DNA from: Skeletonema tropicum
Lineage: Eukaryota; Bacillariophyta; Thalassiosirophyceae; Thalassiosirales; Thalassiosiraceae
Direction: 5' to 3'
DNA: 64,000 nt
NCBI GenBank assembly: GCA_037178625.1
Contig: CM074140.1
Location: forward strand, 1,178,001-1,242,000
In this document: piece by piece, positions 39,872-51,327 of the stretch
How positions within the stretch are numbered: the stretch's first letter is position 1
How the letters are laid out: every line of letters starts with the position of its first letter
Made by a program: the position numbers and the translations under genes
Notes under the pieces: model-generated
What the model was told of the DNA's origin: nothing
Database searches by the model: none
What the model saw: only the letters and a program-made list of their open reading frames with translations

Positions 39872-42180
39872 TGCGGCTAAACATCGTTGGCGTCAAATGC
39901 AAGAACAAGGGAATGCGCAAGAAGTACGGGGAAGGGTAAAATAGAGGAATTGATCAAACGGCGATGATGCAACCTAAGTACTTATCAGAACAAATAAACA
40001 ATTTGATCTGAATTCCGCTCACCTTCTTCTTCAGCCCAATCGGCTCCTAGAAAAGTTCCCCACGAAATTCCGCCACCATGGGCAGGGAAAATGAGAGATA
40101 GCAGCAAAGTATGGACCACGAAAATATTAGACAGCGTCATTGTTTCACTTGCATGCGCAGTAGTATTGTTTTCCCATCAAACCGTTATGGTCAAAATTTG
40201 TCATGTCAATCACACGAACAGCACACGAAACACCGCCCCACGGACCGAACCCGAATAATGGAGGGTGGAGGGACTTCGGATGCGATTTTTGACCAGCCGT
40301 CTGTAGGTAGGGGTCACTCCAGCGGGGAACGGGGCGCCCCATCGATCATTTTTCTAGCCGTTGCACACACTTTTCAAACTTTCATCGCTTTGCACACAAT
40401 AACCATGGCGGAGACGGCGGCTATGGTATGGAGCGGAACGGCGGCCGGCATCACTATAAGCCGGCGGCGACGACCTCAGTGGACCGATATGACCTCATGA
40501 TGTGAAGGAATTAGAGTGACAGCGCTCATAGCCTTTATTTTGGGTGTCGCCTACACAAAGTGACCGTTATTTTGCAACAAACGCAACAACTGTACCGCCC
40601 CCTCATGAACAGAGGACCTTTTGGCCGTAACCACTCTTCCATTACTACCCTATTCGATAGAAGTGATTATGCAACAATAGTTGACGAGCCGGCTACGTCT
40701 TCATCGGTGAGGAACCGCCGATATGAGACCCCTTGACTATCCAATGATGCAGCGCGTGGATTACGCTCAGTAATGGCACAACTTACAAGAGTAGAAGTGC
40801 AGGGATACAAAAACAAATAGAGCAAGACGATGCTTATAACACGACAATAAAGCGGTATTGATGGATGTAGCGGCGTCTCGTCTCCGAGACGAGAGGTGCG
40901 GTTCAGGTGACAATTTGGCCTAGTTGTGATTGCTTGCGTCAGTCAATATTGAACAACACTATGGAGGGGAGGCATTGCACCTTGAAAGAGGGGATACTGA
41001 TCCAGAGGCTATTGCATGCAACAACATGATGAATTCCTGAGGTGGATTTTACGTTCTATGGACTATCATTTTTTATGTTGTCTTCAGCTGGTACTCCTTT
41101 CGTCCTCACTCGCAATACTAGTACGGCAGAAAGTTTGTCAGCTAGGAGAGATAGTCTATTTGATGCAGCCGGATGTATGGATGTGTCTTTATGCCAACCA
41201 TCTACATAAGAATGAGGAATATAAAATATCATGTAAAGAGAAGAATAATTTTAGTATTATTGATAACATTATCTTCGTAGTCGCAACCTTCACATAAGCA
41301 CTTGTCTTGTCTTCTTCAGAGATTACTTATGTTGGTTGTTGACTCAAGGCTGCAACGCTGGATAATAAACTGCACGGCAGCTTGCTCTTTAGATATCAAG
41401 TGGACTCTAGTTCATATATTGATAGTTAAGGAGAGTAATTGCAATAAAATGTGTTGTTGTGTCTATTAATACCATCCTAATGAGATGCTATGTCCACACA
41501 CGAATCTATTCACAAAAATCAAAATACAACACCCAAAAGACATCGCCCACGAGTGGCTCTGAAGCAGATAACATGGCGTTATGACCACCCATACCGGCCA
41601 GCAATATCAACATAAATCAGAGAGTGCCGCGGGGGGGGGGGGGGGGGGGGGGCTTGTGAATCGAATATTGCATGTCCTCATCGACGGTACTAACCACCTC
41701 CACCAAAATAGACAAAAAATCGATGCCTCAGATATAGCCGCCAATACGTCTGTAGGTTCTTGATTTCGTAACCTGCCGACTACATGAGCGTTTTCTACGT
41801 TGAAAATTGATCTAGATAGCAGTTCAATGATGTGTTAGAATCCTACTATAATTGGCGGTGCTTTGGCTTACGGCCCAACATGATGGTGGTCGGTTGCCGC
41901 TTTGTGATGGAGTTTTGGGTTTTGGCGGCGCATGATTTTTTTTGAGAGGGCTGGTCGAAAATCGCAAACCGAAGTCCCTCCATTTTGTGCAAACGAAGAA
42001 GACTCCCGGCTGCGAAGTGATAAGATACTTCTTCATTTCAAGAAAGTATATTTTAATTGACCAGCATAGCAACACTCCGGTTTCGACACGTATAATGACA
42101 CACAACTTGTTAGCTCACATTGTAATTTGACACACACACACAGTTTCTCTTAAATGAGAATTCGGCGAAATCACGAGAAC
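39872..42180. other. Gene-poor region
   Basis: About 2.3 kb with no supported gene on either strand. A GC-rich, purine/pyrimidine-mixed stretch lies around 40240-40480 and a run of 22 G at 41631-41652. Open frames here are short, lack coding composition and are left out. Confidence 0.5.
41631..41652. repeat. Run of 22 consecutive G
   Basis: An uninterrupted poly-G tract preceded by GTGCCGC and followed by CTTGTG. Length is likely inexact in any assembly. It could form a G-quadruplex. Confidence 0.9.
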
Positions 42181-42202
42181 CATATTTGAGCTAAATTAGC
42201 CA

Positions 42203-42342
42203 ACCAGTGGTAGCAAGTGGTATAGCAAGTGGTAGCAAGTGGTAGAGCAAGTGGTAGAGCAAGTGGTAAGAAGTGGTAGCCAGTGGTAGCCAGTGGCAAG
42301 TGGTAGCAAGTGGTAGCAGTGGTAGCAAGTGGTAGCCACATT
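42203..42342. repeat. GCAAGTGGTA decamer minisatellite, left array
   Basis: About 14 degenerate units of GTGGTAGCAA with variants AGAGCAAGTG and GCCAGTGGTA. Reverse-strand reading gives artefactual Leu-Pro-Leu-Ala-Thr-Thr repeats. Confidence 0.85.
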
Positions 42343-42368
42343 AATAATAGATAACTGCAAGCCAAGGA

Positions 42369-42613
42369 TGCCTCGCTATGCTAGAGAGAGTGAGAAACGC
42401 AGCACAGCCAGAGCCGCTGGTGTTTGTCCAAAAACTCCTAACGCTGTTCAAATCGACGGCCAAATTGACCTCGCACATATCAGCAAGATTCTTGAGGATG
42501 CTATCGACATGTTAAAGAACGACAACACGACAAGTCTTTTCTGTGAAGGTGCCTGGGTATTCTCGGCATATTTGTTCATTGAGGAGTGGCTAAGAAGTAG
42601 TGGCAAGTGGTAG
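42369..42613 (+). CDS. Possible short gene or fragment between minisatellites
   Basis: From ATG 42369 (MPRYARESEKRS) an 81-codon frame with coding-like composition reads VQIDGQIDLAHISKILEDAI and TSLFCEGAWVFSAYLFIEEW before running into the right minisatellite. The end is in the repeat, so the protein may be truncated by it. No family recognised. Confidence 0.3.
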
Positions 42614-42726
42614 AGCAAGTGGTAGAGCAAGTGGTAGAGCAAGTGGTAGAGCAAGTGGTAGAGCAAGTGGTAAAGCAAGTGGTAGCAAGTGGTAAAGCAA
42701 GTGGTAGCAAGTGGTAGCCAAGTGGT
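42595..42726. repeat. GCAAGTGGTA decamer minisatellite, right array
   Basis: About 13 units, first mostly GTAGAGCAAGTG and then alternating AAGCAAGTGGTA forms. Same orientation as the left array, 250 bp away. Confidence 0.85.
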
Positions 42727-42933
42727 TGTACATGGGATGGACGTGGGCCTTTCTTGTAATTGGCGATGATTTTCTTGCGGAATGAGAAATTGACACTGTC
42801 ACGCAAAGGAACATTCTTTGTGACATAAACTATCTGATAAAGTGTAACAGTTACTGTGTCGGCCGGAGTGTTGCAGAAAATATTGAAACAGCGTCAGCAT
42901 AAAAGTATGATAGGAGTACAAAATTATCAGTAT

Positions 42934-42987
42934 GACTCTTGAGTATGTGACGCAGCCTGATAAGACTCTTGAGTATGTGACGCAGCC
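42934..42987. repeat. Direct repeat of 24 bp
   Basis: GACTCTTGAGTATGTGACGC followed by AGCC occurs twice, at 42934 and 42964, spaced by six bases. Confidence 0.9.
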
Positions 42988-43138
42988 ATGCTAAATAAAG
43001 TGAACCACATGAAGTCATACTTCTAGGAGGTGATAAAATTACTTCTACAAGCGCACTCTGTTTAAGCAGTTCTAATATGCTACTAAAACTTGGTCACCAT
43101 GTAAAACAAATCACTAACTTTTAAACCTCATGCAAATG

Positions 43139-46100
43139 AGCGCTGCTCAGACATTTGGCGTGCGTAGAAGCGATGCTACAGTCTCGTAGCTAATATGAAA
43201 GGTCCAGTGTGGGCTGGCCAGCAGCACGTCATTGAACCAAATCGTACCCATCGTCGTCAGTTCGCGAATGAGCCGCTTCTAGTGGCCCATTATAGTCGGC
43301 GGTGATAGTAAACAAGCACATTAGCGCAGCTCGGACATTTTTTGTGCATAGAAGTGATGCTACAGTCTCGTAACTGATATGAGAGGTCAAGTGGGGGTTG
43401 GCCAGCAGCACCACATCCTACCAAATCGTACCTATCGTCGTCACTACGGGCATGAGCCGTATCTAGTGGCCCATTATAGTCGGCGGTGATAGTAAACAAG
43501 CACATTAGCACTGCTCAGACAAGTGTTGTGCATAAAAGCGATGCTACAGTCTCGTAGCTGATAATCTAAGAGGTCCAATGGGGGCTGGCCAGCAGCACCA
43601 CATCCTACCAAATCGTACCTTTCGAAGTCACTACTTACGGGCATGAGCCGCTTCTAGTGGCCCATTATAGTCGGCGGTGATAGGATACAAGCTCGTTAGC
43701 ACTGCTCAGACGTCAGACGTTTGGTGTGCGTAGAAGCGATGCTACAGTCTCGTAGCTGATGTGAGAGGTCCAGTGTGGGCTGGCCAGCTAGCAGCACCAC
43801 ATCCTACCAAATCGTACCTATCGTCGTCAGTTCGCGAATGAGCCGCTTCTAGTGGCCCATTATAGTCGGCGGTGATAGTATACAAGCACATTAGCGCAGC
43901 TCGGACATTTTTTGTGCATAAAAGCGATGCTACAGTCTCGTAACTGATATGAGAGGTCAAGTGGGGGTTGACCAGCAGCACCTCATTGAACCAAACCGTA
44001 CCTATCGTCGTCACTACGGGCATGAGCCGCTTCTAGTGGCCCATTATAGCCGGCGGTGATAGTAAACAAGCACATGTGCACTGCTCAAACGTTTGGCGTG
44101 CTTAGAAGCGATGCTACAGTCTTGTAGCTGTACTGAGATGTCTAGTGTGGGCTGGCCGGCAGCACCTCAATAAACCAAATCGTACCTTTCATCGTCACTA
44201 CGGGCATGAGCCGCTTCTAGTGGCCCATTACAGTCGGCGGTAATAAAAAAACAATCACATTAGCACTGCTCAGTCGTTTGGCATGCGTAGAAGCGATGCT
44301 ACAGTCTCGTAGCTGATCTGAGAGGTCCAGTGTGGGCTGGCCAGCAACACCTCATTGAACCAAATCGTATCTATCGTCATCACTACGGGCATGAGCCGCT
44401 TCTAGTGGCCCATTATAGTCGGCGGTGATAGGATACAAGCACATGTGCACTGCTCAGACGTTTGGCGTTCGTAGAAGCGATGCTACAGTCTCGTAGCTGA
44501 TATGAGAGGTCCAGTTTGGGCTGGCCGGCAGCACCTAATTGAACCAAATCGTACCTTTCGTCGTCACTACGGGCATGACCTGCTTCTAGTGGCCCATTAT
44601 AGTCGGCGGTAATTAAAAAACAAGCACATTAGCACTGCTCAGACGTTTGGCGTGCATAGAAGCGATACTACAGTCTCGTAGCTGATCTTAGAGTTCCAGT
44701 GTGGGCCGGCCAGCAGCACCACATCCTACCAAATCGTACCTATCGTCGTCACTACGGGCGTGAGCGGCTTTTAGTGGCCCATTATAGTCGGCGGTGATAG
44801 TATACAAGCAAATTAGCACTGCTCAGACGTTTGGCGTGCGTAGAATCGATGCTACAGTCTCGTAGCTGTACTGAGAGGTCCAGTGTGGGCTGGCCAGCAG
44901 CACCACATCCTACCAAATCGTACCTTCCGTCGTCACTACGGGCATGAGCAGCTTCTAGTGGCCCATTATAGTTGGCGCTGATAATGCACAAGCACATTAG
45001 CACTGCTCAGACGTTTGGCGTGCGTAGAAGCGATGCTACAGTCTCGTAGCTGATATGAAAGGTCCAGCGTGGGCTGGCGAGCAGCACGTCATTGAACCAA
45101 ATCGTACCTTTCGTCGTCACTACTTACGGGCATGACCTGCTTCTAGTGGCCCATTATAGTCGGCGGTGATAGTATACATACACATTAGCACTGCTCAAAC
45201 GTTTGGCGTGCATAGAAGCGATGCTACAGTCTCGTAGCTGATCTTAGAGGTCCAGTGTGGGCCGGCCAGCAGCACCACATCCTACCAAATCGTACCTATG
45301 GTCGTCACTACCAGCGTGAGCGACTGTTAGTGGCCCATTATAGTCGGCGGTGATAGTATACAAGCACATTAGCACTGCTCAGACGTTTGGCGTGCGAAGA
45401 ATCGATGCTACAGTCTCGTAGCTGTACTGAGAGGTCCAGTGTGGGCTGGCCAGCAGCACCACATCCTACCAAATCGTACCTTCCGTCGTCACTACGGGCA
45501 TGAGCAGCTTCTAGTGGCCCATTATAGTTGGCGCTGATAATGCACAAGCACATTAGCACTGCTCAGACGTTTGGCGTGCGTAGAAGCGATGCTACAGTCT
45601 CGTAGCTGATCTTAGAGGTCCAGTGTGGGCTTTCAAGCTAGCAGCACCTCATTGAACCAAATCGTACCTTTCGTCGTCACTACGGGCATGAGCCGCTTCT
45701 AGTGGCCCATTATAGTCGGCGGTAATAGTATACAAGCACATTAGCACTGCTCAGTTTGCGTGCATATAAGCGATACTACAGTCTCCTAGCTGATATGAGA
45801 GGTCTAGTGGGGGCTGGCCAGCAGCACCACATCCTATCAAATCTTACCTTTCGTCGTCACTAAGTTTATGAGCAGCTTCTAGTGGCCCATTATAGTCGGC
45901 GGTGATAGTATACAAGCACATTAGCACTGCTCAAACGTTTGGCGTGCGTAGAAGCGATGCTACAGTCACGTAGCTGATCTGAGAGGTCCAGCGTGGGCTA
46001 GCGAGCAGCACCTCATTGAACCAAATCGTACCTTTCGTCGTCACTACGGGCATGACCTGCTTCTAGTGGCCCATTATAGTCGGAGTTGATAGTATACATA

Positions 46101-47755
46101 CACATTAGCACTGCTCAAACGTTTGGCGTGCATAGAAGCGATGCTACAGTCTCGTAGCTGATCTTAGAGGTCCAGTGTGGGCCGGCCAGCAGCACCACAT
46201 CTTACCAAATCGTACCTATCGTCGACACTACAAGCGTGAGCGGCTTTTAGTGGCCCATTATAGTCGGCGGTGATAGTATACAAGCACATTAGCACTGCTC
46301 AGACGTTTGGCGTGCATAGAAGCGATGCTACAGTCTCGTAGCTGATCTTAGAGGTCCAGTGTGGGCTGGCCAGCAGCACCACATCAGTTCATGAGCCGCT
46401 TCTAGTGGCCCATTATAGTCGGCTCTGATAATATACAAGCACATTAGCACTGCTCAAACGTTTGGCGTGCGTAGAAGCGATGCTACAGTCTCGTAGCTGA
46501 TATGAGAGGTCCAGTTTGGGCTGGCCAGCAGCACCACATCCTACCAAATCGTACCTTCCGTCGTCACTACGGGCATGAGCAGCTTCTAGTGGCCCATTAT
46601 AGTTGGCGCTGATAATGCACAAGCACATTAGCACTGCTCAGACGTTTGGCGTGCGTAGAAGCGATGCTACAGTCTCGTAGCTGATCTTAGAGGTCCAGTG
46701 TGGGCTGGCAAGCTAGCAGCACCACATCCTATCAAATCGTACCTTTCATTGTCAAAACGGGCTTGAGCCGCTTCTAGTGGCCCATTATAGTTGGCGGTGA
46801 TAGCATTCATGCATATTAGCACTGCTCAGACGTTTGGCGTGCATAGAAGCCATGCTACAGTCTCGTAGCTGATATGAGAGGTCCAGTGTGGGCTGGCCAG
46901 CAGCACCACATCCTATCAAATCGTACCTATGGTCGTCACTACGGGCATGAGCCGTATCTAGTGGCCCATTATAGTCGGCGGTGATTGTAAACAAGCACAT
47001 TAGCACTGCTCAGACGTTTGGCGTGCATAGAAGGGATGCTACAGTCTCGTAGCTGATCTTAGAGGTCCAGTGTGGGCTGGCCAGCAGCACCACATCCTAC
47101 CAATACCAAATCGTACCTTTCGTCGTCACTACGGGCATGAGCCGCTTCTAGTGGCCCATTATAGTTGGCGGTAATTAAAAAACAAGCACATTAGCACTGC
47201 TCAGACGTTTGGCGTGCGTAGAAGCGATACTACAGTCTCGTAGCTGATCTGAGAGGTCCAGTTTGGGCTGGCCAGCAGCACCTCATTGAACCAAATCTTA
47301 CCTATCGTCGTCACTACGGGCATGAGCCGCTTTTAGTGGCCCATTATAGTCGGCGGTGATAGTTTACAAGCACATTAGCTCTGCTCAGACGTTTGGCGTG
47401 CATAGAAGCGATGCTACAGTCTCGTAGCTGATATGAGAGGTCCAGTGTGGGCTGGCCAGCAGCACCACATCCTACCAAATCGTACCTATCGTCGTCACTA
47501 CTTACGGGCATGAGCCGCTACTAGTGGCCCAATATAGTCCGCGGTGATTGTATACAAGCACATTAGCACTGCTCAGACGTCAGACGTTTGGCGTGCGTAG
47601 AAGCGATGCTACAGTGTCTCGTATATAGCTGAAGTGAGGGTCCTTGTGGGCTGGCCTTATCGAAGTGGAGAATTTACGAGCGCGTGCGCGCGAGTGACGT
47701 TAACCGTCATATTCACGTGTAAGTAGTAAGTAGGTAATCCTAAGTGCCCTTTTTT
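43139..47755. repeat. ~185-bp satellite array, ~24 units (left arm of a foldback-like element)
   Basis: Tandem units begin near CTGCTCAGACGTTTGGCGTG and run through GAAGCGATGCTACAGTCTCG, GGTCCAGTGTGGGCTGGCCA, CAAATCGTACC, CTTCTAGTGGCCCATTATAG and GTATACAAGCACATTAGCAC. Units differ by scattered substitutions and small indels, for example CACATCCTACC versus CTCATTGAACC variants. The last ~160 bp (47600-47755) are a non-satellite stretch with GAGCGCGTGCGCGCGAGTGA, ending GTGCCCTTTTT. This whole end recurs inverted at 48864. Confidence 0.93.
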
Positions 47756-48863
47756 AATGCGTTCCTATCTGAAAAAGGGCATGTTGGATTATTAGGACGG
47801 CTGATTATGTAATAGTAGTTCGATAGGGACGCAGTCATACCATGCTGTTGTGCAAATTTTTTGGTGGTGGGTGTTGATGATGAAAAACGTTTGGGCCGCG
47901 GGGGATGCCCGGAAAACACGTGGATGAAAGGGTCAAAAAGAAGTACCATATTAGTTCCGACGTCAACTTTATTTTGTACTGAGAATGTCATTGGGCGGTC
48001 TGCGTCATGTGCTCGTCGTGTGCTCCGGTGCTCCTCCGTTTCACGTTTCACGACACCATGATGTTGTAGTAACATTGCCCTGCGAAATAGACCAAGTTAA
48101 CCACCGACCTATCGACCGATACTTGGCTGATCGTTGCTTATATTTCGCATACATACACTTGAATATCAACTTATCTGAACCACATCAACTTTGGATTAGC
48201 AATAGTATGGCTGCAGAACTTGCAAAGGAGATTTTATCACAATCTGCCAATTTGCATGATCGTGTCATTGAGTTGGAGGGACAAGTATCATTGCTAAAGT
48301 TTCGACTTGATGCACTCGAGAGTGGAAAGAAATCTCAAGATGATTGGGTATACTTTGCTCCCAGTATCTCTGAGGAGGAGCTACAGGAGATGGGATATGA
48401 CGAAGATGGAGTTGACGAGATGGCTCATGTCCTTGATGAAATGAAGAAGTTGACAAACAACCTCAGATGGGGCTGTTGTGATCAGATTAGTCTAGGAGAC
48501 AATTGCTCTCCTCAAATGCTCAAGTATCATGAAAGATTCCTTCCACATTGGCGCGAGCTTTGTGATGGGATTTACTATTTGAAGGACGACGATGAATTGA
48601 AATGCTTTGACATTATGAATGTTGAAGTGCCAAATCACATAGTATCAATGATTCTCAAAGCTATGCGTGGTAAGAGGTTGAAGATTGAATGCATCAGATT
48701 TGAGTACTGCAACTTCAGTCCTGGCATCCGTGATGGAGACTATGGCGTCGAATTGGCATCGTGGTTGCTCAATCATTCTACTGTATCAAGTTTAGTCTAT
48801 GAAGGAGAAACACACAATTACGAGTTCTTCTTTCGACCATTGATCAGTGCAATAAAAAATCAC
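47756..48863. mobile_element. Central segment between inverted arms
   Basis: 1,108 bp bracketed exactly by the inverted GTGCCCTTTTT / AAAAAGGGCAC ends. It contains the open reading frame starting 48207. No transposase or reverse-transcriptase motif is visible, so the element would be non-autonomous or a captured host fragment. Confidence 0.6.
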
Positions 48864-49022
48864 AAAAAGGGCACTTCGGATTACCTACTGAATATGACGA
48901 CTAACGTCACTCGCGCGCACGCGCTCGTTATTTCTCCACTTCGAAGGCCAGCCCACAAGGACCCTCACATCAGCTACGAGACAATAACTGTAGCATCGCT
49001 TCTACCCACGCCAAACGTCTGA
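48207..49022 (+). CDS. Unknown protein in the foldback element; 3' end lies in the inverted arm
   Basis: From ATG 48207 (MAAELAKEILSQS) about 271 codons. A short N-terminal coiled coil (HDRVIELEGQVSLLKFRLDA) precedes SQDDWVYFAPSISEEELQEM and a region with IECIRFEYCNFSPG and ASWLLNHSTVSSLVYEGE. That region is reminiscent of leucine-rich-repeat-like families expanded in diatoms, but I cannot name it. The last ~50 codons, from GTSDYLL on, are read from the inverted arm and satellite, so the natural C-terminus is probably lost. It may be a captured fragment of a host gene. An open frame extends upstream to 47985, but that part is not protein-like. Confidence 0.45.
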   Translation: MAAELAKEILSQSANLHDRVIELEGQVSLLKFRLDALESGKKSQDDWVYFAPSISEEELQEMGYDEDGVDEMAHVLDEMKKLTNNLRWGCCDQISLGDNCSPQMLKYHERFLPHWRELCDGIYYLKDDDELKCFDIMNVEVPNHIVSMILKAMRGKRLKIECIRFEYCNFSPGIRDGDYGVELASWLLNHSTVSSLVYEGETHNYEFFFRPLISAIKNHKKGTSDYLLNMTTNVTRAHALVISPLRRPAHKDPHISYETITVASLLPTPNV

Positions 49023-49755
49023 CGTCTGAGCAGTGCTAATGTGCTTGTATACTATCACTGCGGACTATAATGGACCACTAAAAGCGGCTCATGCCCGTAA
49101 GTAGTGACGACGATAGGTACGATTTGGTAGGATGTGGTGCTGCTAGCTTGCCAGCCCACACTGGACCTCTCAGATCAGCTACGAGACTGTAGCATCGCTT
49201 CTACGCACGCCAAACGTCTGACGTCTGAGCAGTGCTAATGTATTTGTATACTATCACCGCCGACTATAATGGGCCACTAGAAGCGGCTCATGCCCGTAAG
49301 TAGTGACGACGAAAGGTACGATTTGGTAGGATGTGGTGCTGCTGGCCAGCCCACACTGGACCTCTCAGATCAGCTACGAGACTGTAGCATCGCTTCTACG
49401 CACGCCAAACTTCTGAGCTAGTTTAGTATCGCCACCAACCATGACTATAATGGGCCATTAGAAGCAGCCCATACGCATATTGACGACGCTAGATACTATA
49501 CGTCGAAATGAGTTTTTCCTTGCAGCCCACACTGGACCTCTCAAATCAGCTATGAGAATGTAAATTCGATTCTGCTTTTGCTAATTTAGTAAGCAGCGCT
49601 AATGAGCTAGTTTAGTATCGCCACCGAGTATAATGGGCCACTAGAAGCGGCTCATGCGCATATTGACGACGCTAGATATGATATGGCAAATGAGGTGCCT
49701 GTTGGCCAGTTCACACTTGACCTCTCAAATCAGCTACAGCGTCGTAGCATCAAGA
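48864..49755. repeat. Inverted right arm with a few satellite units
   Basis: Begins AAAAAGGGCAC, TTCGGATTACCTACTGAATA and ACTCGCGCGCACGCGCTCG, the reverse complement of 47600-47755. About four or five inverted satellite units follow (GAGACTGTAGCATCGCTTCT, GCCCACACTGGACCTCTCA). The last two, beyond ~49430, are clearly diverged and shorter. Confidence 0.9.
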
Positions 49756-50189
49756 ATTAGAATCGGTTTGCGTACCTTCTCCCTCTTCACTGAAAAGATT
49801 TTTGGACAACTCCACGGCTAGAGCGTAAATAGCGTTCAGTCAGATGATGATAGTATCAATAACAACATGGCATGATGAAGCTATTAGGGTACTGTGGCGA
49901 AAGTTAATTTTTCGCACACATTCTACATAAGCTATGATTAGATCACGTCAAAGGCAGAATTGAATGAGATTTTTACATGTTTTGATTCGTGACCGAGTTG
50001 TTCAGATCTTGTATCCACTTAAGGATTCAATTTGTGACTTGAGTCAGCGAATCTTTTCGCAACTTCCTTCCACTTCATCGACCCGAGAATTCACTTGAAA
50101 ATGACTGGATTTTCGAATTGACGTGACCATACCAATTTTTGTAACTTTCTTCTTCAGTTGCTCTTCGTCGTTTTCTTCTTCATCCTGTT
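49756..50189. other. Spacer between foldback element and segmental duplication
   Basis: About 430 bp, A/T-rich, with no gene or repeat recognised. Confidence 0.5.
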
Positions 50190-50204
50190 CGGCATCTTGT
50201 TGCC

Positions 50205-50226
50205 GCCGCCGCCGCTGCTGCTGCTG
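50205..50226. repeat. Trinucleotide run at the duplication boundary
   Basis: CCG units followed by CTG units. The equivalent sites at ~55342-55360 and ~61988-62009 are CTG-only, with different unit numbers. It marks the junctions of the tandem copies. Confidence 0.75.
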
Positions 50227-50438
50227 ATGTGGTGCGTTGTTTTCTTCATTGGCCTGCTGCTGTCCAAAATTGTCTTGATTGTATTGTTGTTCACACCAGT
50301 ATGATGATGACTATTTGCCCCATGATTGTTGTTGTTACTGTTCACGCCTCCATTCTCCACAGCAATATAATATTGGCCCACTCTACCCCAACAATCTTCC
50401 TCAAAAACAATCTTGGAACCAATCGTGATGGATCAATA

Positions 50439-50663
50439 TCATGAATCATGAACAAGTTGGTGCCGCCCGCAATAATCAGCTTCAGTTCGTAATCTACGAA
50501 GTCTATCCATTTGATGTTGTGCTGTAGTACATCGCATCGCCGCTGGAGCCGACGGATCATGATGATGGGTATGGTGGACACGCTGCTGCCGAATAATCAC
50601 CAAGAGAAGCAGCATGCAGCTGATGACGATGAAGATTCCTCGGTCTCGATGATGATGAACCAT
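50439..50663 (-). CDS. Possible type II membrane protein N-terminus (copy 1)
   Basis: ATG 50663 opens a short basic head (MVHHHRDR), one hydrophobic span (GIFIVISCMLLLLVII) and a luminal His-rich stretch, a layout typical of Golgi glycosyltransferase anchors. The frame stops at 50439. Further downstream in the same frame, after two stops, coding-like sequence resumes (FEEDCWGRVGQYYIAVENGG). The gene could be spliced or broken. Copies lie at 55571-55795 and 62182-62448. Confidence 0.35.
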   Translation of the reverse strand: MVHHHRDRGIFIVISCMLLLLVIIRQQRVHHTHHHDPSAPAAMRCTTAQHQMDRLRRLRTEADYCGRHQLVHDS

Positions 50664-51243
50664 CACCAGCCGAATGATTCATCAACTCCAACAGAAAATC
50701 AGCCCCGCCACGTAAATACCGTAACACATCACCATAGTGCAGGGCGGCTTTCGAGCACAGTGCGATCGCGTCTCTGGTGTAATTGTCTATTTTCTATTTG
50801 CACATAACAGCGACAGCGCTGACTCTACTACCACGGATCACGGGCATATCGGGGGTCTCACTACTGTCTCAGTATCTACGCACAAATTCAAATAATAATA
50901 TCATGATGATGTTGTCTGCCAAGTATTGTCTGCACCCATCTTTATTATTTGCAAAGCAGTAGGCAAAGTGTACTACTACTTCTCGGTACAACTCCCGTCA
51001 TATGTGCTAGAACTTCCCTGTCGCATGATACAACTGGGTTTTGTGGTGACTCATGACTCGAGTTGAGGACTCGTGACTCATGACTCGAGTTGAGGACTCG
51101 AGTCGCTACAACTGCCCTGATCGCAGGTAGCGGATGAAGCAAACGAGCCTGCCAATGGCCACTCCCACTGCTATGGTAGCTTGTGGTAGCGATAACTGTT
51201 TGAGCCGTCTCATCTATCGGTGCCATACATCATGTCCTCTGTC

Positions 51244-51327
51244 GGCGACTCGTGACTACACCTGTTGCGACTCGTGACTACACCTGCAGGTTGAGTCACG
51301 GGTCATCAGGTGTAGTCACGAGTCGCC
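51244..51327. repeat. 21-bp inverted repeat rich in TGACTC/GAGTCA
   Basis: GGCGACTCGTGACTACACCT(G) at 51244-51264 is perfectly complementary to 51307-51327, with another direct copy of GCGACTCGTGACTACACCTG between. TGACTC/GAGTCA half-sites resemble GCN4/AP-1-type bZIP sites. Variants occur at ~57970-58055 and ~63005-63092. Confidence 0.8.

Noticed and set aside
40111..40500. 129-codon plus-strand frame
   Set aside because: Composition follows the local GC-rich sequence and shows no protein-like pattern; no motif.
42171..42826. Minus-strand Leu-Pro-Leu-Ala-Thr-Thr repeat proteins
   Set aside because: Direct translation of the GCAAGTGGTA minisatellite; low complexity and no start context.
43229..47006. 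Repeated ~73-codon minus-strand frames in the satellite (LMCLCIISANYNGPLEAAHA-like)
   Set aside because: They recur only because the ~185-bp unit is repeated, start and stop at unit boundaries and are broken by stops in many units. No independent coding evidence.
47740..48075. 111-codon minus-strand frame at the left edge of the central foldback segment
   Set aside because: Starts and ends in non-protein-like sequence and overlaps the arm boundary; no domain.
50154..50381. Asn/His-rich minus-strand frame GQYYIAVENGGVNSNNNN as a separate gene
   Set aside because: No good ATG context; it continues the frame of the type II membrane ORF after two stops and ends in the trinucleotide run, so I treat it as part of that unresolved gene.
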